From the NCBI RefSeq assembly GCF_900113135.1, contig NZ_FOOH01000011.1:1-64000 (forward strand): a DNA stretch of 64,000 nucleotides. The letters are read 5' to 3'. Of this stretch, positions 15,880 through 24,559 are shown piece after piece. Source of the DNA: Salegentibacter agarivorans. Its GTDB lineage: Bacteria; Bacteroidota; Bacteroidia; Flavobacteriales; Flavobacteriaceae. Made by a program: the position numbers and the translations under genes. Numbering within the stretch: position 1 is the stretch's first letter; each line of letters opens with the position of its first letter. The notes beneath the pieces were generated by a model, which saw nothing but the letters and a program-made list of their open reading frames with translations, had not been told where the DNA came from and made no database searches.

Positions 15880-17556
15880 TTAAGTGATATTCTTAATTTC
15901 CTTAATGTAAAAAGAAGGGTTAAGACCCGTGTCTTTTTTGAAATATTTAGTGAAAGAATCTGCCGATTTATAACCCACTTCCTCTGCGATGGATTGAATA
16001 GAATACGATCTAAAAATCGCATCGTTCTTTAACCTTGTAATGGTATAATTTATACGAAGGTCGTTAATGTAAGTATTAAAATTCTTTCCATAATAGTTGT
16101 TAATCACTTTAGAAAGATAAGAGGTATTTGTTCCAATTTTTCTGGCTACATTATAGGAATTGCATTCTTGTTTTAAAAAATATTCTTGTTTTTCCAGTTT
16201 TTTGAGACCCTCAAGTATTTGTTGTTTTGTTTCTTCCGGCACTTCGGTGATATTTTTTTCTTCCAGCTCTTCGTCTCTGGTATCAATAATACCTTCAGGA
16301 GATGGGGCTGCCTCAATTTTTGCCAATAATGTTTCAAATTTTAATTCGTCTGCTTTCTTATTTCGGTAAAATTTCAGCAATAGAAAGAGGAGCGCCAAAA
16401 TAAGGATAGCACCTCCTAATAGTAAATACTTAAAATTTGATTGATTTTTTTCTTTTTCAGAGACCAAAGCATCAAAATCTTTTTTAAATGCGGCCCTTTC
16501 TTTTTTTATAAAGCTTTCTCTGGCGTTTTCCTTAAGTTGGTTAAATTCAGCTTGCGAGCTAAGGTATTTTTCAAAATAATAACTTGCGCTTTCAAAATTG
16601 CCTGTATTTTTATAAGCTTCAGCCAACTTATCGTAATAATCTCCCATAAATCCTTCTTCTACCGCAGTTACCTGATAATCGTCCAGACCTTTCTGTAATA
16701 TTCTAATAGCCTCAGGATAGTTTTTTTCGCCAACTACTATTTTACCCAAAGCATAGGCTTTGTTTAGTTGTATTAAATCATATTCGCTGGGACAAACAGC
16801 GTATGCTTTTTCATAGTTTTGTCGGGCGGCTTTAAACCTTTTTTCTTTGTATGCTATTTCAGCATCTATAGTATACTTATAAGCTGCATAGCAAGTATCC
16901 AGTTCTTTTTCTTTAAACTTTTTAATGTTGGTACTATATAACTTTGCTGAATCCAGTTGATTTAATTTTAAATGCGAAATAGCCAAACTGCTGTATATTG
17001 AAAGAATATTGCTATTCTTTTTTATTTGATTAAAATTAGAATCAAGAGGTTTGTTTTGATAATATTCCAATGATTTTTTATAAGTGTTTATTGCTTTTTC
17101 CGTATTGCCACTAAAATCCTGAACAGCAGCTATTTTATTAAGCGCAGTTTCCCTATACACCTCATCATTTCGGGCTTCAGCAAGTTGTAATAACTTATTA
17201 TAATAGAAAAGTTGCTTATCAACTGTAGTTACCGCTTTTTGCAAGTCTCCAAGAAAAGAAAGCGACCTCATCTCCTGCTTTGGAAGGTTGTTATTTTTGG
17301 CAAATTCTAAGGTTTTTTCAGCCTGCTCATTGGCTTCCTTATACATCCGGAACCTAACATAAATTAGAGCAATAGATTCCATCCCTAACCATTCTTCGGT
17401 TTTATCTTTCTCCCTTTTTCCTTTTAAAATATATGCTTCGGCAGCCTTGATTGCTTTCGGCCTATCAGAAAATTTATATTTATGAATGGAGTCTCTAATA
17501 GCATCAAAAGGTAATTGAGATAGCTTCTCTTCGGTTTGTGAAAATGAAGAAAACAC
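15880..17556 (-). CDS. TPR-containing AraC-family regulator with a membrane segment
   Basis: A hybrid sensor/regulator common in Bacteroidota. About 330 residues of tetratricopeptide repeats come first. A membrane helix follows at about 375-395 (FKYLLLGGAILILALLFLLL), then a C-terminal AraC-type helix-turn-helix at about 450-558 (SIQSIAEEVGYKSADSFTKYFKKDTGLNPS). The TPRs should be periplasmic, yet the frame starts with GTG inside what looks like the end of a signal peptide. An ATG at 17594 encodes the first half of a good signal peptide one frame away. The frames would join if the T7 run at 17569-17575 were T8. The gene is therefore either disrupted, length-variable, or mis-sequenced here. 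Confidence 0.8.
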   Translation of the reverse strand: MFSSFSQTEEKLSQLPFDAIRDSIHKYKFSDRPKAIKAAEAYILKGKREKDKTEEWLGMESIALIYVRFRMYKEANEQAEKTLEFAKNNNLPKQEMRSLSFLGDLQKAVTTVDKQLFYYNKLLQLAEARNDEVYRETALNKIAAVQDFSGNTEKAINTYKKSLEYYQNKPLDSNFNQIKKNSNILSIYSSLAISHLKLNQLDSAKLYSTNIKKFKEKELDTCYAAYKYTIDAEIAYKEKRFKAARQNYEKAYAVCPSEYDLIQLNKAYALGKIVVGEKNYPEAIRILQKGLDDYQVTAVEEGFMGDYYDKLAEAYKNTGNFESASYYFEKYLSSQAEFNQLKENARESFIKKERAAFKKDFDALVSEKEKNQSNFKYLLLGGAILILALLFLLLKFYRNKKADELKFETLLAKIEAAPSPEGIIDTRDEELEEKNITEVPEETKQQILEGLKKLEKQEYFLKQECNSYNVARKIGTNTSYLSKVINNYYGKNFNTYINDLRINYTITRLKNDAIFRSYSIQSIAEEVGYKSADSFTKYFKKDTGLNPSFYIKEIKNIT

Positions 17557-17568
17557 AAATGTGACCGT

Positions 17569-17594
17569 AAAAAAAGCAAAAGGTAATATCTCAT
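17569..17594 (-). other. Frameshifted start of the TPR/AraC gene (T7 tract)
   Basis: On the minus strand the ATG at 17594 reads MRYYLLLF before the T7 tract. Adding one T continues FTVTFVFSSFSQ directly into the annotated protein, giving a textbook signal peptide. As written, the ATG frame is lost and translation must begin at a downstream GTG. Confidence 0.55.
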
Positions 17595-17678
17595 AAATAG
17601 TGAGTAGCCAGAAAGCTATTTTTGTAACACTATGCTAAACATACCAAATAAATCTTTTAGGAAAGCTAAATGCCAGAC

Positions 17679-18461
17679 TTATTTCTCCCTTTGGCAAGTG
17701 GGACAAAAATAAGTGGTTCTGCCTGAAACTTTAATTTGTTCTATTTTACCATTATTCCTGGGACAATCGGCACCTTTTTTACGAACGGTAGTGATATAGC
17801 TTTCGGGTAGTTTTCGCCCTTCTTCCCTGACTTTTTTAACTACCTCCAGAACTTCTTCAATCTTTTTAAAAATTTCGATTTTCTCTTTTTCTGAAAGTTG
17901 ATCTACTTTTGTTGTTGGATGAATTTTAACCTGAAAAAGTATTTCATCAGCATATAAATTCCCAATTCCAGCGAGGAGTTTTTGATTCATTAGCAGAGCT
18001 TTTATCGTCCCGGTTTTACCTTCTAAAATTTCGAAAAACTGTTCCTTTTGAAGAGCAAGCGCATCAACTCCCAGACCGTTCTCTTTCTGAAATTTAACCA
18101 GACTTTCAGCTAAATAAAGCTTTCCAAATTTACGCGGGCAGGTAAAGGAAACTTTAGAATGGTCTTCAAAGGTAAGGGTGAGTTGCGCATATTTAGGTAT
18201 TTCTTCGTGCTGATAATACTCCAGTTTCCCGGTCATCCCAAAATGTACCACCAAAACTCTTTTATTTTTTAAATTCAGGAAAAGATATTTTCCTAAACGA
18301 TCACTCCCAATAAATTGATTGTCTTTTAGGGTTTCCTCAAATTCATTTTTATCCGACTGGTAGATCTTTTTATCACCGGTCTCTACTTTTACGATCTTCT
18401 TATGCAGAATAGTAGCATCGGCATATTTTTTCTGATAGGCAACTTCGGGTAGTTCTGGCAT
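17679..18461 (-). CDS. mutM: Fpg/Nei family DNA glycosylase
   Basis: A base-excision repair enzyme that removes oxidised bases and cuts the backbone. The N-terminal catalytic Pro2-Glu3 is in MPELPEV. The helix-two-turns-helix is in LLMNQKLLAGIGNLYADEILF, and the C-terminal zinc finger has Cys in DCPRN and CPTCQ. The 260-residue length is normal. The first zinc pair shows only one clear Cys (in GADCPRNNGK), so zinc binding may be atypical. A 7-bp tandem repeat begins one base upstream of the start codon. Confidence 0.88.
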   Translation of the reverse strand: MPELPEVAYQKKYADATILHKKIVKVETGDKKIYQSDKNEFEETLKDNQFIGSDRLGKYLFLNLKNKRVLVVHFGMTGKLEYYQHEEIPKYAQLTLTFEDHSKVSFTCPRKFGKLYLAESLVKFQKENGLGVDALALQKEQFFEILEGKTGTIKALLMNQKLLAGIGNLYADEILFQVKIHPTTKVDQLSEKEKIEIFKKIEEVLEVVKKVREEGRKLPESYITTVRKKGADCPRNNGKIEQIKVSGRTTYFCPTCQREK

Positions 18462-18462
18462 A

Positions 18463-18517
18463 TTCTCTGTTCTCTGTTCTCTGTTCTCTGTTCTCTGTTC
18501 TCTGTTCTCTGTTCTCT
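18463..18517. repeat. Heptanucleotide tandem repeat at the mutM start
   Basis: Seven full copies of TTCTCTG plus six more bases run from 18463 to 18517, without a mismatch. The array ends one base from the mutM ATG, so it forms the whole ribosome-binding region of that gene. Confidence 0.97.
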
Positions 18518-18577
18518 AAAATATTAATGATTTCAGCTTTAGGCTTATAAATTCATCTTAAATTTCACGACAGTCTT

Positions 18578-19654
18578 TCAAAAAAGCTTCATTTGTCCAT
18601 CTTTGTATTGCTCGTGTAGATCGCAATTTAAAACCGGCCTTTCTCTTTCCTTTAGATATTTTGCTTTAGCAATTTTAAACTGCTGTGCCACCTGGCTGGC
18701 AAATTCACCTTCGCCTTTCATTCTTGTTCCAAACCTGCTATCGTTTAAACTTCCACCGTGAACACTTTCTATTTGATGCAAAACTTTATCGGCCCTGTCT
18801 GGCATCGCTTTCCTAATCCAATCGGTAAAAATGCCTCCAATAGCTCCGTTTAATCTAACAATTGTATAGCCAACACCCAGCGCACCCCTCTCAGCTACTT
18901 CTTTCACCAGCGGCATAATTTCGTGGGAATTTATTGAGGGAATTATTGGCGCCATCATCACGCTCACCGGAATACCCGCTACAGAAAGCTTTTCTATAGT
19001 TTCCAGTCGTTTTTTTATACTAGCCGTTCTGGGTTCCAAAATTCTTCGGGTTTCTTCCTCGAGGGAAGTGACCGATAAGCTAACCTGAACCAAATTATCT
19101 GCCGCCAGGTCTTTTAATATATCTATATCCCGCTGTATCAGGGCGTTTTTGGTGATAATACCAACCGGATGTTTATACTTTAAAAAAGTTTGAAGCAGCT
19201 GCCTCGTAATTTTTAGTTTTTTTTCGATTGGCTGATAACAATCTGTATTACCAGATAGCACAATAGGGGTAGCTTCCCAATTTTTGCTACTAATCTTCTT
19301 TTGCAGCAGTTCTACCGCATTTCTTTTTACCAGGATCTTTTGTTCAAAATCAAGTCCCGCACTATAGCCCCAATATTCATGAGAATTACGGGCGTAACAA
19401 TAAATACAACCGTGTTCACAGCCCTGATAAGGATTTAACGAAAATCCCATCCCAACATCTGGGCTGGTCACTTTATTTACAATAGTTTTTGGAAAAGTAT
19501 CTATTAAGACCGTTTTAGAATTTTGCACCTCATCGCCTTCAGTAGCGCAATGGTTGAGAAAATCATCACGAAACTCATGATCGTGTGCGTCAAATCGGTT
19601 ATGCACATTTAGCTGCGCACCTCTTCCGTAGATAAAATCTTTATTATTGGACAT
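18578..19654 (-). CDS. PA0069-type radical SAM protein
   Basis: A radical S-adenosylmethionine enzyme. The 4Fe-4S motif CEHGCIYCYA gives Cys79, Cys83 and Cys86, and the downstream segments (VLSGNTDCYQPIEKK, VSLSVTS) are those of the spore-photoproduct-lyase-like branch. The typical family phrase NPYQGCEHGC is present. The substrate of this branch is not known. At 358 residues it is complete. It lies between mutM and an enoyl-CoA hydratase, all on the same strand. Confidence 0.88.
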   Translation of the reverse strand: MSNNKDFIYGRGAQLNVHNRFDAHDHEFRDDFLNHCATEGDEVQNSKTVLIDTFPKTIVNKVTSPDVGMGFSLNPYQGCEHGCIYCYARNSHEYWGYSAGLDFEQKILVKRNAVELLQKKISSKNWEATPIVLSGNTDCYQPIEKKLKITRQLLQTFLKYKHPVGIITKNALIQRDIDILKDLAADNLVQVSLSVTSLEEETRRILEPRTASIKKRLETIEKLSVAGIPVSVMMAPIIPSINSHEIMPLVKEVAERGALGVGYTIVRLNGAIGGIFTDWIRKAMPDRADKVLHQIESVHGGSLNDSRFGTRMKGEGEFASQVAQQFKIAKAKYLKERERPVLNCDLHEQYKDGQMKLF

Positions 19655-19684
19655 ATTACAAATTTATGGAATATATCCTATTTA

Positions 19685-19739
19685 TAAAATAAAAAATAAG
19701 CTTTAACATCCAAAAATTAAATTCTGAATGCTAAAGCTT
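19685..19739 (-). terminator. Intrinsic terminator after the enoyl-CoA hydratase
   Basis: A 12-bp stem (19698-19709 with 19728-19739, one G-T pair) is followed on the minus strand by ATTTTTTATTTT. It separates the hydratase from the radical SAM gene. Confidence 0.75.
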
Positions 19740-19744
19740 TTATT

Positions 19745-20527
19745 TTAGTTACCCGGGAAATCGGCTTTACGTTTGTTTAAAAATGCCGAAGTGCCTTCTT
19801 CAAAATCTTCGGTACCAAAAGAGTTTCCAAATTCACTAATTTCCACTTCATAACCATTTACGCCATCTTCGTAATTTGAATTTATAGCTCGAATTGCGGC
19901 GCTTATAGCCACTAAGGAATTCTTCATAATTTTTCCTGCAATCTTTTCGGTAAATTCTATCAGTTCTTCGGGCTCACAAACGTGATTCACAAGATTATAC
20001 TGAAGCGCCTGGTTGGCATCTATCATTCCCGCGGTCATAATCATTTCCATCGCGCGACCTTTTCCTACTAATTGCGGAAGTCTCTGCGTGCCGCCGTAAC
20101 CGGGAATCACCCCAAGTGAAGTCTCAGGAAGTCCCATTTTGGCATTATCACTGGCTATTCTAAAATGTGCTGCCATTGCTAATTCGAGTCCGCCACCAAG
20201 GGCAAAACCGTTTACCGCGGCAATAACCGGTTTTGGAAAATTTGCTACAAAATCGAATAATTTCGCCTGACCTTCAGCTGCAAGTTCGCGACCTTCTTCA
20301 GGAGAGAAATCGGCAAATTCACTAATATCGGCACCGGCAACAAAAGCTTTTTCTCCCGTTCCGGTTAGAATAATCACTTTTACTTCTTCATCTTCTTTTG
20401 CTTCAGTAAAAGCCTGGTGCAATTCTTCAATGGTATCGCGGTTTAAAGCGTTTAATTTTTTAGGACGGTTAATTGTAATTTGTAAAATACCGTCGTTATT
20501 TTCGGTTAAAATATTTTCGAATTCCAT
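19745..20527 (-). CDS. Enoyl-CoA hydratase/isomerase (crotonase family)
   Basis: A CoA-dependent enzyme that hydrates enoyl-CoA in fatty-acid or amino-acid breakdown. The oxyanion-hole segments are FVAGADISEF and ALGGGLELAMA, and the catalytic Glu region is MGLPETSLGVIPGYGGTQRL, with both expected glutamates. The 260-residue length is standard for a single-domain crotonase. The exact substrate cannot be set. Confidence 0.9.
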   Translation of the reverse strand: MEFENILTENNDGILQITINRPKKLNALNRDTIEELHQAFTEAKEDEEVKVIILTGTGEKAFVAGADISEFADFSPEEGRELAAEGQAKLFDFVANFPKPVIAAVNGFALGGGLELAMAAHFRIASDNAKMGLPETSLGVIPGYGGTQRLPQLVGKGRAMEMIMTAGMIDANQALQYNLVNHVCEPEELIEFTEKIAGKIMKNSLVAISAAIRAINSNYEDGVNGYEVEISEFGNSFGTEDFEEGTSAFLNKRKADFPGN

Positions 20528-20553
20528 ATTTAAAATTTTTGGTTCGTTCTTTA

Positions 20554-22008
20554 TTATTTAGGAAAACGCAACTTAAACGTAGTGCCCCTTCCTGGCTTAG
20601 AAGTAAAGTTAATACTTCCATTATAAGTTTCCACAATATTCTTTACCATAGCAAGGCCAAGCCCCATTCCGCTGGATTTAGTAGTAAATTTAGGTTCAAA
20701 AACTTTCTCTATATTTTCTTCGGAAATACCCGCACCGTTATCTGAAATGATCACGCAAACATTCTTTTCTTCCTCGTGAATACTTACCATTATACGTGGA
20801 TTTTCCTGCTTATCCATTGCCTGAATGGCATTTTTTACCAAATTGGTAATTACCCTAATGAGTTGCGTTCTATCAAATTTTGCGAGAATTTCTTCTTTTT
20901 CGCTGGAAAACTGAATATAATCTTCATTAAAAATATCCAGTGCAAGTTTTACAATTTTTGGAACATTCAGCATTTCGTTTTGCTGAGCGGGCATTTTAGC
21001 AAAATTCGAAAAAGCTTCAGCAATAGAACTCATCGTATCTATTTGATTAATAAGCGTGGTAGAATATTCGGCTACTTTTGCTTCAATTTCGGGATCGTTT
21101 TTATCAAAATTCCGTTCAAAACTTTGTACGCTTAAGCGCATTGGAGTTAACGGATTTTTAATTTCATGAGCTACCTGTTTGGCCATCTCCCGCCACGCCT
21201 GTTCCCTTTCGCCGGCGGCCAGTTTAACCGCGCTTTCTTCCAACTCGTCTATCATACTATTATACGCTGTCACGAGCGTATAAATCTCTTCGGAAGCGTT
21301 ATTTATATCTATTTTCTGGTTGCGTTTATCCAGGCGGGTTTCGGTAATTTTATCTGAAATAATTTTAAGGGATTTCGTGATATATTTTGAAAGAAAATAA
21401 GACATAATAATCGCCAAGGCAAGCATAAACAGATACACTTCCAGCATCCTTATAAGGAAATTATTCAAATCTCGGTTTAAAACCGTATCATCCTGAACAT
21501 AGGGAAGATAGAGTATCGCCAGGGGTTTAAATTTCTTATCTAAAATATAAGTATATGAAGATTGAAATTTTTGACCGTTAATTTCGGTTTTCTCAATATA
21601 CCGTTTGCTTTCTGAGCGTTCCAGTTTTCTAAGAATGTCTTTGTCCAGCTGATTATCTGTAGTATCCCTGAAAAAAGACTGATCTGATTTTATTAAAAGC
21701 CGACCCTGAAAATCATAAATATTAATTTGCATCTCGTGCACCTGGGCCATTTCGTGAATCTTATTCCGCTCCCCAAAGATCATATCAATATTCTCGGTAT
21801 TGATTAGGTAGGTTGTACTGGCGAGAATAAATTTTATATTTTCCCTAATAGCCTGCTCCTTTCTTTCCAGGCGTTCGCGGTGGTAGTTTTCGGCTTCCAG
21901 CTTATATTGATAAACTGTGATCCCAACAATTAAAATTGAAGCTCCCAACACCAATAAAATCATGGAGATAAATATGCGGGTACTTAAAGAAAGTTTTGAA
22001 AGCTTCAT
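20554..22008 (-). CDS. Sensor histidine kinase (NtrY-like)
   Basis: A two-component sensor. Two membrane helices flank a periplasmic domain at about residues 35-170, then come a HAMP linker, the phospho-acceptor HEIKNPLTPMRLS (His281 counting from the ATG at 22008) and an ATP-binding domain with NLVKNAIQAM, DNGAGI and GMGLGLAMV boxes. The frame opens two codons earlier at TTG, but the ATG is preferred. HEIKNPLTP is the NtrY-type H-box. No response regulator is adjacent, so it is an orphan kinase here. Confidence 0.92.
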   Translation of the reverse strand: MKLSKLSLSTRIFISMILLVLGASILIVGITVYQYKLEAENYHRERLERKEQAIRENIKFILASTTYLINTENIDMIFGERNKIHEMAQVHEMQINIYDFQGRLLIKSDQSFFRDTTDNQLDKDILRKLERSESKRYIEKTEINGQKFQSSYTYILDKKFKPLAILYLPYVQDDTVLNRDLNNFLIRMLEVYLFMLALAIIMSYFLSKYITKSLKIISDKITETRLDKRNQKIDINNASEEIYTLVTAYNSMIDELEESAVKLAAGEREQAWREMAKQVAHEIKNPLTPMRLSVQSFERNFDKNDPEIEAKVAEYSTTLINQIDTMSSIAEAFSNFAKMPAQQNEMLNVPKIVKLALDIFNEDYIQFSSEKEEILAKFDRTQLIRVITNLVKNAIQAMDKQENPRIMVSIHEEEKNVCVIISDNGAGISEENIEKVFEPKFTTKSSGMGLGLAMVKNIVETYNGSINFTSKPGRGTTFKLRFPK

Positions 22009-22047
22009 AAACAATTATTAGCGCAAATTAATCAATTATCACACCAA

Positions 22048-22599
22048 TTAGGCATCGGGGTTTTTAGTTCTAATTCGCTTATACATTTTAATTCCCAGCA
22101 TAAGCATGCCCGCCAATAAAAATATTCCTAAAACTCCGTAGATCCAGTTTAGAGCATCTTTTATAATCACTAAAAAAATAACCGCAAAAAGAATTAAAGT
22201 AGAACCCTCGTTCCATAATCTCATTTGATTGGAAGTCCACTTCACAACATCTTGTTGAAGTTCCTTAAAAATAAGATGACATTTAATATGGTAGGCATAA
22301 AGTAACACAACGAAACCCAATTTTACCAACATCCAATCTTGCGAAAGCCATCCCGGTGCTAAATAAAGTAAAAGAAAAGCAAATAAACTCGCTAAAATAG
22401 CCGAAGGCCAGGTAATTATAAACCACAACCTTTTAGTCATTAGTTTAAACTGGTTGGCAAGAATACTTTTATCAGGTTCAGGTTTTTGAGTAGCTTCTAT
22501 ATGGTAAATAAATAAACGCGGAATATAAAAAAGCCCGGCAAACCATGTGATTACAAAAATAAGGTGCAAAGCTTTTATGTACTGGTAATATTCTATCAC
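22048..22599 (-). CDS. hemJ: HemJ protoporphyrinogen IX oxidase
   Basis: An integral membrane enzyme that oxidises protoporphyrinogen IX to protoporphyrin IX, the step before ferrochelatase. The start region YYQYIKALHLIFVITWFAGL, with its conserved His, and the following FYIPRLFIYH are the HemJ (UPF0093) signature. Four to five helices cover 183 residues. The start is GTG. hemH lies 2 kb upstream on the same strand and the remaining hem genes lie at 27.5-33.8 kb. Confidence 0.88.
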   Translation of the reverse strand: MIEYYQYIKALHLIFVITWFAGLFYIPRLFIYHIEATQKPEPDKSILANQFKLMTKRLWFIITWPSAILASLFAFLLLYLAPGWLSQDWMLVKLGFVVLLYAYHIKCHLIFKELQQDVVKWTSNQMRLWNEGSTLILFAVIFLVIIKDALNWIYGVLGIFLLAGMLMLGIKMYKRIRTKNPDA

Positions 22600-22602
22600 A
22601 GA

Positions 22603-22889
22603 TTAAGGTTTTTTAGTTGGGTTTTGATGGGTGTTGAAGACAGACTGAATTAAAATTTGATCTTTAAAAATCCTGTAAATAATGAGAAATGGAAATTTTT
22701 TTAAAGGTACCTGCCTATAACCTTTCTTAATTTCACTAAATAAATAAGGATCAAAACGTAAAAGATTATATATTAAGTTAATTTCCTTTAAAAGCTCTTT
22801 TCCCGCTTTCAGATTCCTGGATGAATACCATTTAAAGCATCACTTATTTCTAAACTAGCCCTGGGTAAAATCCTTATCTTATAATCCAT
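22603..22889 (-). pseudogene. RelE/ParE-type toxin, frameshifted
   Basis: From the ATG at 22889 the frame reads MDYKIRILPRASLEISDAL and then stops early at about residue 27. One frame over, from about 22832, the DNA continues with WYSSRNLKAGKELL and on to KGYRQVPLKKFPFLIIYRI, the core of a RelE/ParE toxin, ending at 22603. The total is 287 bases, one short of 96 codons, so a single base has been lost near 22830-22836. Its start overlaps the end of the antitoxin gene by 11 bases, the usual arrangement. Confidence 0.8.
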
Positions 22890-23148
22890 ATTTTTCTTTC
22901 AACTCATGCTCAACTTTCTCCCATTTTTCAGATTGTATCTCTTCATTTTGATAGGCTATGAAATCTTTTTCCAATTGCTCATAAATTCGATCTGGAACAA
23001 CGGAATTTGTAGTAGTTAATTCATATTCTTCCCCCGGTTCAAGAGCATTTACTCTCTGCAATAATTCTTCAACTTGCTTCAACAAAGCAATATCGTTACA
23101 GGCAATAATCTTCTGAATCAATTCTATTTTTAAAGCATTTGTATCCAT
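22879..23148 (-). CDS. Antitoxin of a RelE/ParE-type module
   Basis: An 89-residue acidic, helical protein. Its N-terminal part (ALKIELIQKIIACNDIALLKQVEELLQ) forms a coiled dimerisation region and the C-terminal part (KWEKVEHELKEKYGL) would wrap the toxin. It lies immediately upstream of the disrupted toxin, overlapping it, and is intact. Such antitoxins also repress their own promoter. With the toxin broken, this is probably a relic. Confidence 0.7.
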   Translation of the reverse strand: MDTNALKIELIQKIIACNDIALLKQVEELLQRVNALEPGEEYELTTTNSVVPDRIYEQLEKDFIAYQNEEIQSEKWEKVEHELKEKYGL

Positions 23149-23206
23149 GGTATTTCCAGCTTTCTAACAAAGATAGGGATTTATGAATTTTTCTTCGGCA
23201 GAAATA

Positions 23207-24559
23207 TCAGGAGGTTTTAGGCTTTAATTTTAATCTCATTTCCCGGTTTAAAAAATAGGCAGTAACCAGCGTTGAAAGTAAATCGGCTATAGGAAAGGAG
23301 ATCCACACCCCTATTTCACCAAAATAATTAGGTAAAATTAAAATTAACGGAATAAAAAAGAAACCCTGCCTGGACAAAGTAAGCAACAATGCCGGTACGG
23401 CTTTACCCACGGCTTGAAAATAAGCAGCACCAATAAGCTGAATTGCAACAATAGGAGTCGCTGCAAAAACCCAACGCATCGCAGCGGGAGTTTCAGCAAT
23501 TATCGTTGGATTTTTAGTGAAAATGCGAACAATTTCTTCAGAAAAAAACATTATCCCCCCAAATACCAGCAAACCCAAACCACAAGCATATAAGATAGCA
23601 GTATTTATACTTTTGCGAACCCTTTGATATTTTTCAGCACCATAATTAAATCCGGCAATTGGCAAAAATCCCTGCGTAACCCCCAATACCGGAAAGAGCG
23701 CAAACATGAGCATTCGGGCTATAATTGCATAAATCGCCACAGCATCTTCCCCGCCCAGGTCGAACAAAATATTATTCATAAGCAGGTAGATTACACTTAC
23801 TACCGCCTGCCGGGATAAGGTAACAAAGCCAAGGGAACCAATTTCTCTAAGAATGCGTTTATTAAGACCAAAATCTGGTAAACTAATTTTAAGTTCAGAA
23901 TTTTTGGAAAGGAAAAACCAAAAAACATAGCCAAAACAAAAAAGATAAGAAGCCGTGGTAGCCCAGGCCGCACCCCACATACCTAGCTCCATTTGATTTA
24001 TAAAAATATAATCTAGAACTAAGTTTGCCACAGAGGGAATTATCATGGCAATCATGGCGAATTTTGGTTTCCCTTCGGCCCGAATTACCGTATTGCCCAT
24101 CATACAAAGCGCCAGGAAAGGCACTCCATAAAGTACAATGGTATAGTAAACTTTTGCCGGTTCAAAAATATCGCCTTTTCCGCCAAAAGCAGGAATAAGC
24201 GAATCCACAAAAAGAAGACCTATAATTACTAACCCAATAGTAAGAATTAGCGTAAGACTTATCTGGTTTCCAAAAGTTTTAAGTGCCTTTTTACGATCAT
24301 CGGCACCCAGCGCTCTTGATATTATGGAAGAACCACCAATGCCTATGGCCATTCCCAGCGCGGCGATAAAAAACGAAACCGGAAGCACTACATTTATCGC
24401 TGCAATAGCGGTAGAACCAATCCAGTTTCCTACAAAAATGGTATCGATTAAAATATTGAGCGACATAACCAGAATTCCTACCGAAGCCGGTGCCGCTTGC
24501 TGTACAAGTAATTTACCTATTGGTTTTTCTCCGAGGTTTCGAGAATTCACCGAGGCCAT
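23207..24559 (-). CDS. MATE family multidrug/metabolite exporter
   Basis: An inner-membrane antiporter of the MATE family, 450 residues with 12 helices in two homologous halves. The N-terminal half shows LNILIDTIFVGNWIGSTAIAAINVV and the second half FNYGAEKYQRVRKS. It uses a sodium or proton gradient to expel cationic compounds. The start codon overlaps the stop of the ferrochelatase gene as TAATG, so translation is coupled; a role in exporting porphyrins is possible but is speculation. Confidence 0.9.
   Translation of the reverse strand: MASVNSRNLGEKPIGKLLVQQAAPASVGILVMSLNILIDTIFVGNWIGSTAIAAINVVLPVSFFIAALGMAIGIGGSSIISRALGADDRKKALKTFGNQISLTLILTIGLVIIGLLFVDSLIPAFGGKGDIFEPAKVYYTIVLYGVPFLALCMMGNTVIRAEGKPKFAMIAMIIPSVANLVLDYIFINQMELGMWGAAWATTASYLFCFGYVFWFFLSKNSELKISLPDFGLNKRILREIGSLGFVTLSRQAVVSVIYLLMNNILFDLGGEDAVAIYAIIARMLMFALFPVLGVTQGFLPIAGFNYGAEKYQRVRKSINTAILYACGLGLLVFGGIMFFSEEIVRIFTKNPTIIAETPAAMRWVFAATPIVAIQLIGAAYFQAVGKAVPALLLTLSRQGFFFIPLILILPNYFGEIGVWISFPIADLLSTLVTAYFLNREMRLKLKPKTS

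Noticed and set aside
15880-17556. Intact cytoplasmic form of the TPR/AraC regulator starting at GTG 17556
   Set aside because: Not fully excluded, but the residues just upstream and downstream form a signal peptide and the TPR part precedes a membrane helix, so a cytoplasmic start is unlikely.
18463-18517. CRISPR-like array
   Set aside because: The unit is a 7-bp head-to-tail repeat with no spacers; no cas genes are present.
23207-24559. Antibiotic resistance island
   Set aside because: The MATE pump and the beta-lactamase-fold hydrolase at 36482 are ordinary chromosomal genes with no mobile signatures around them.
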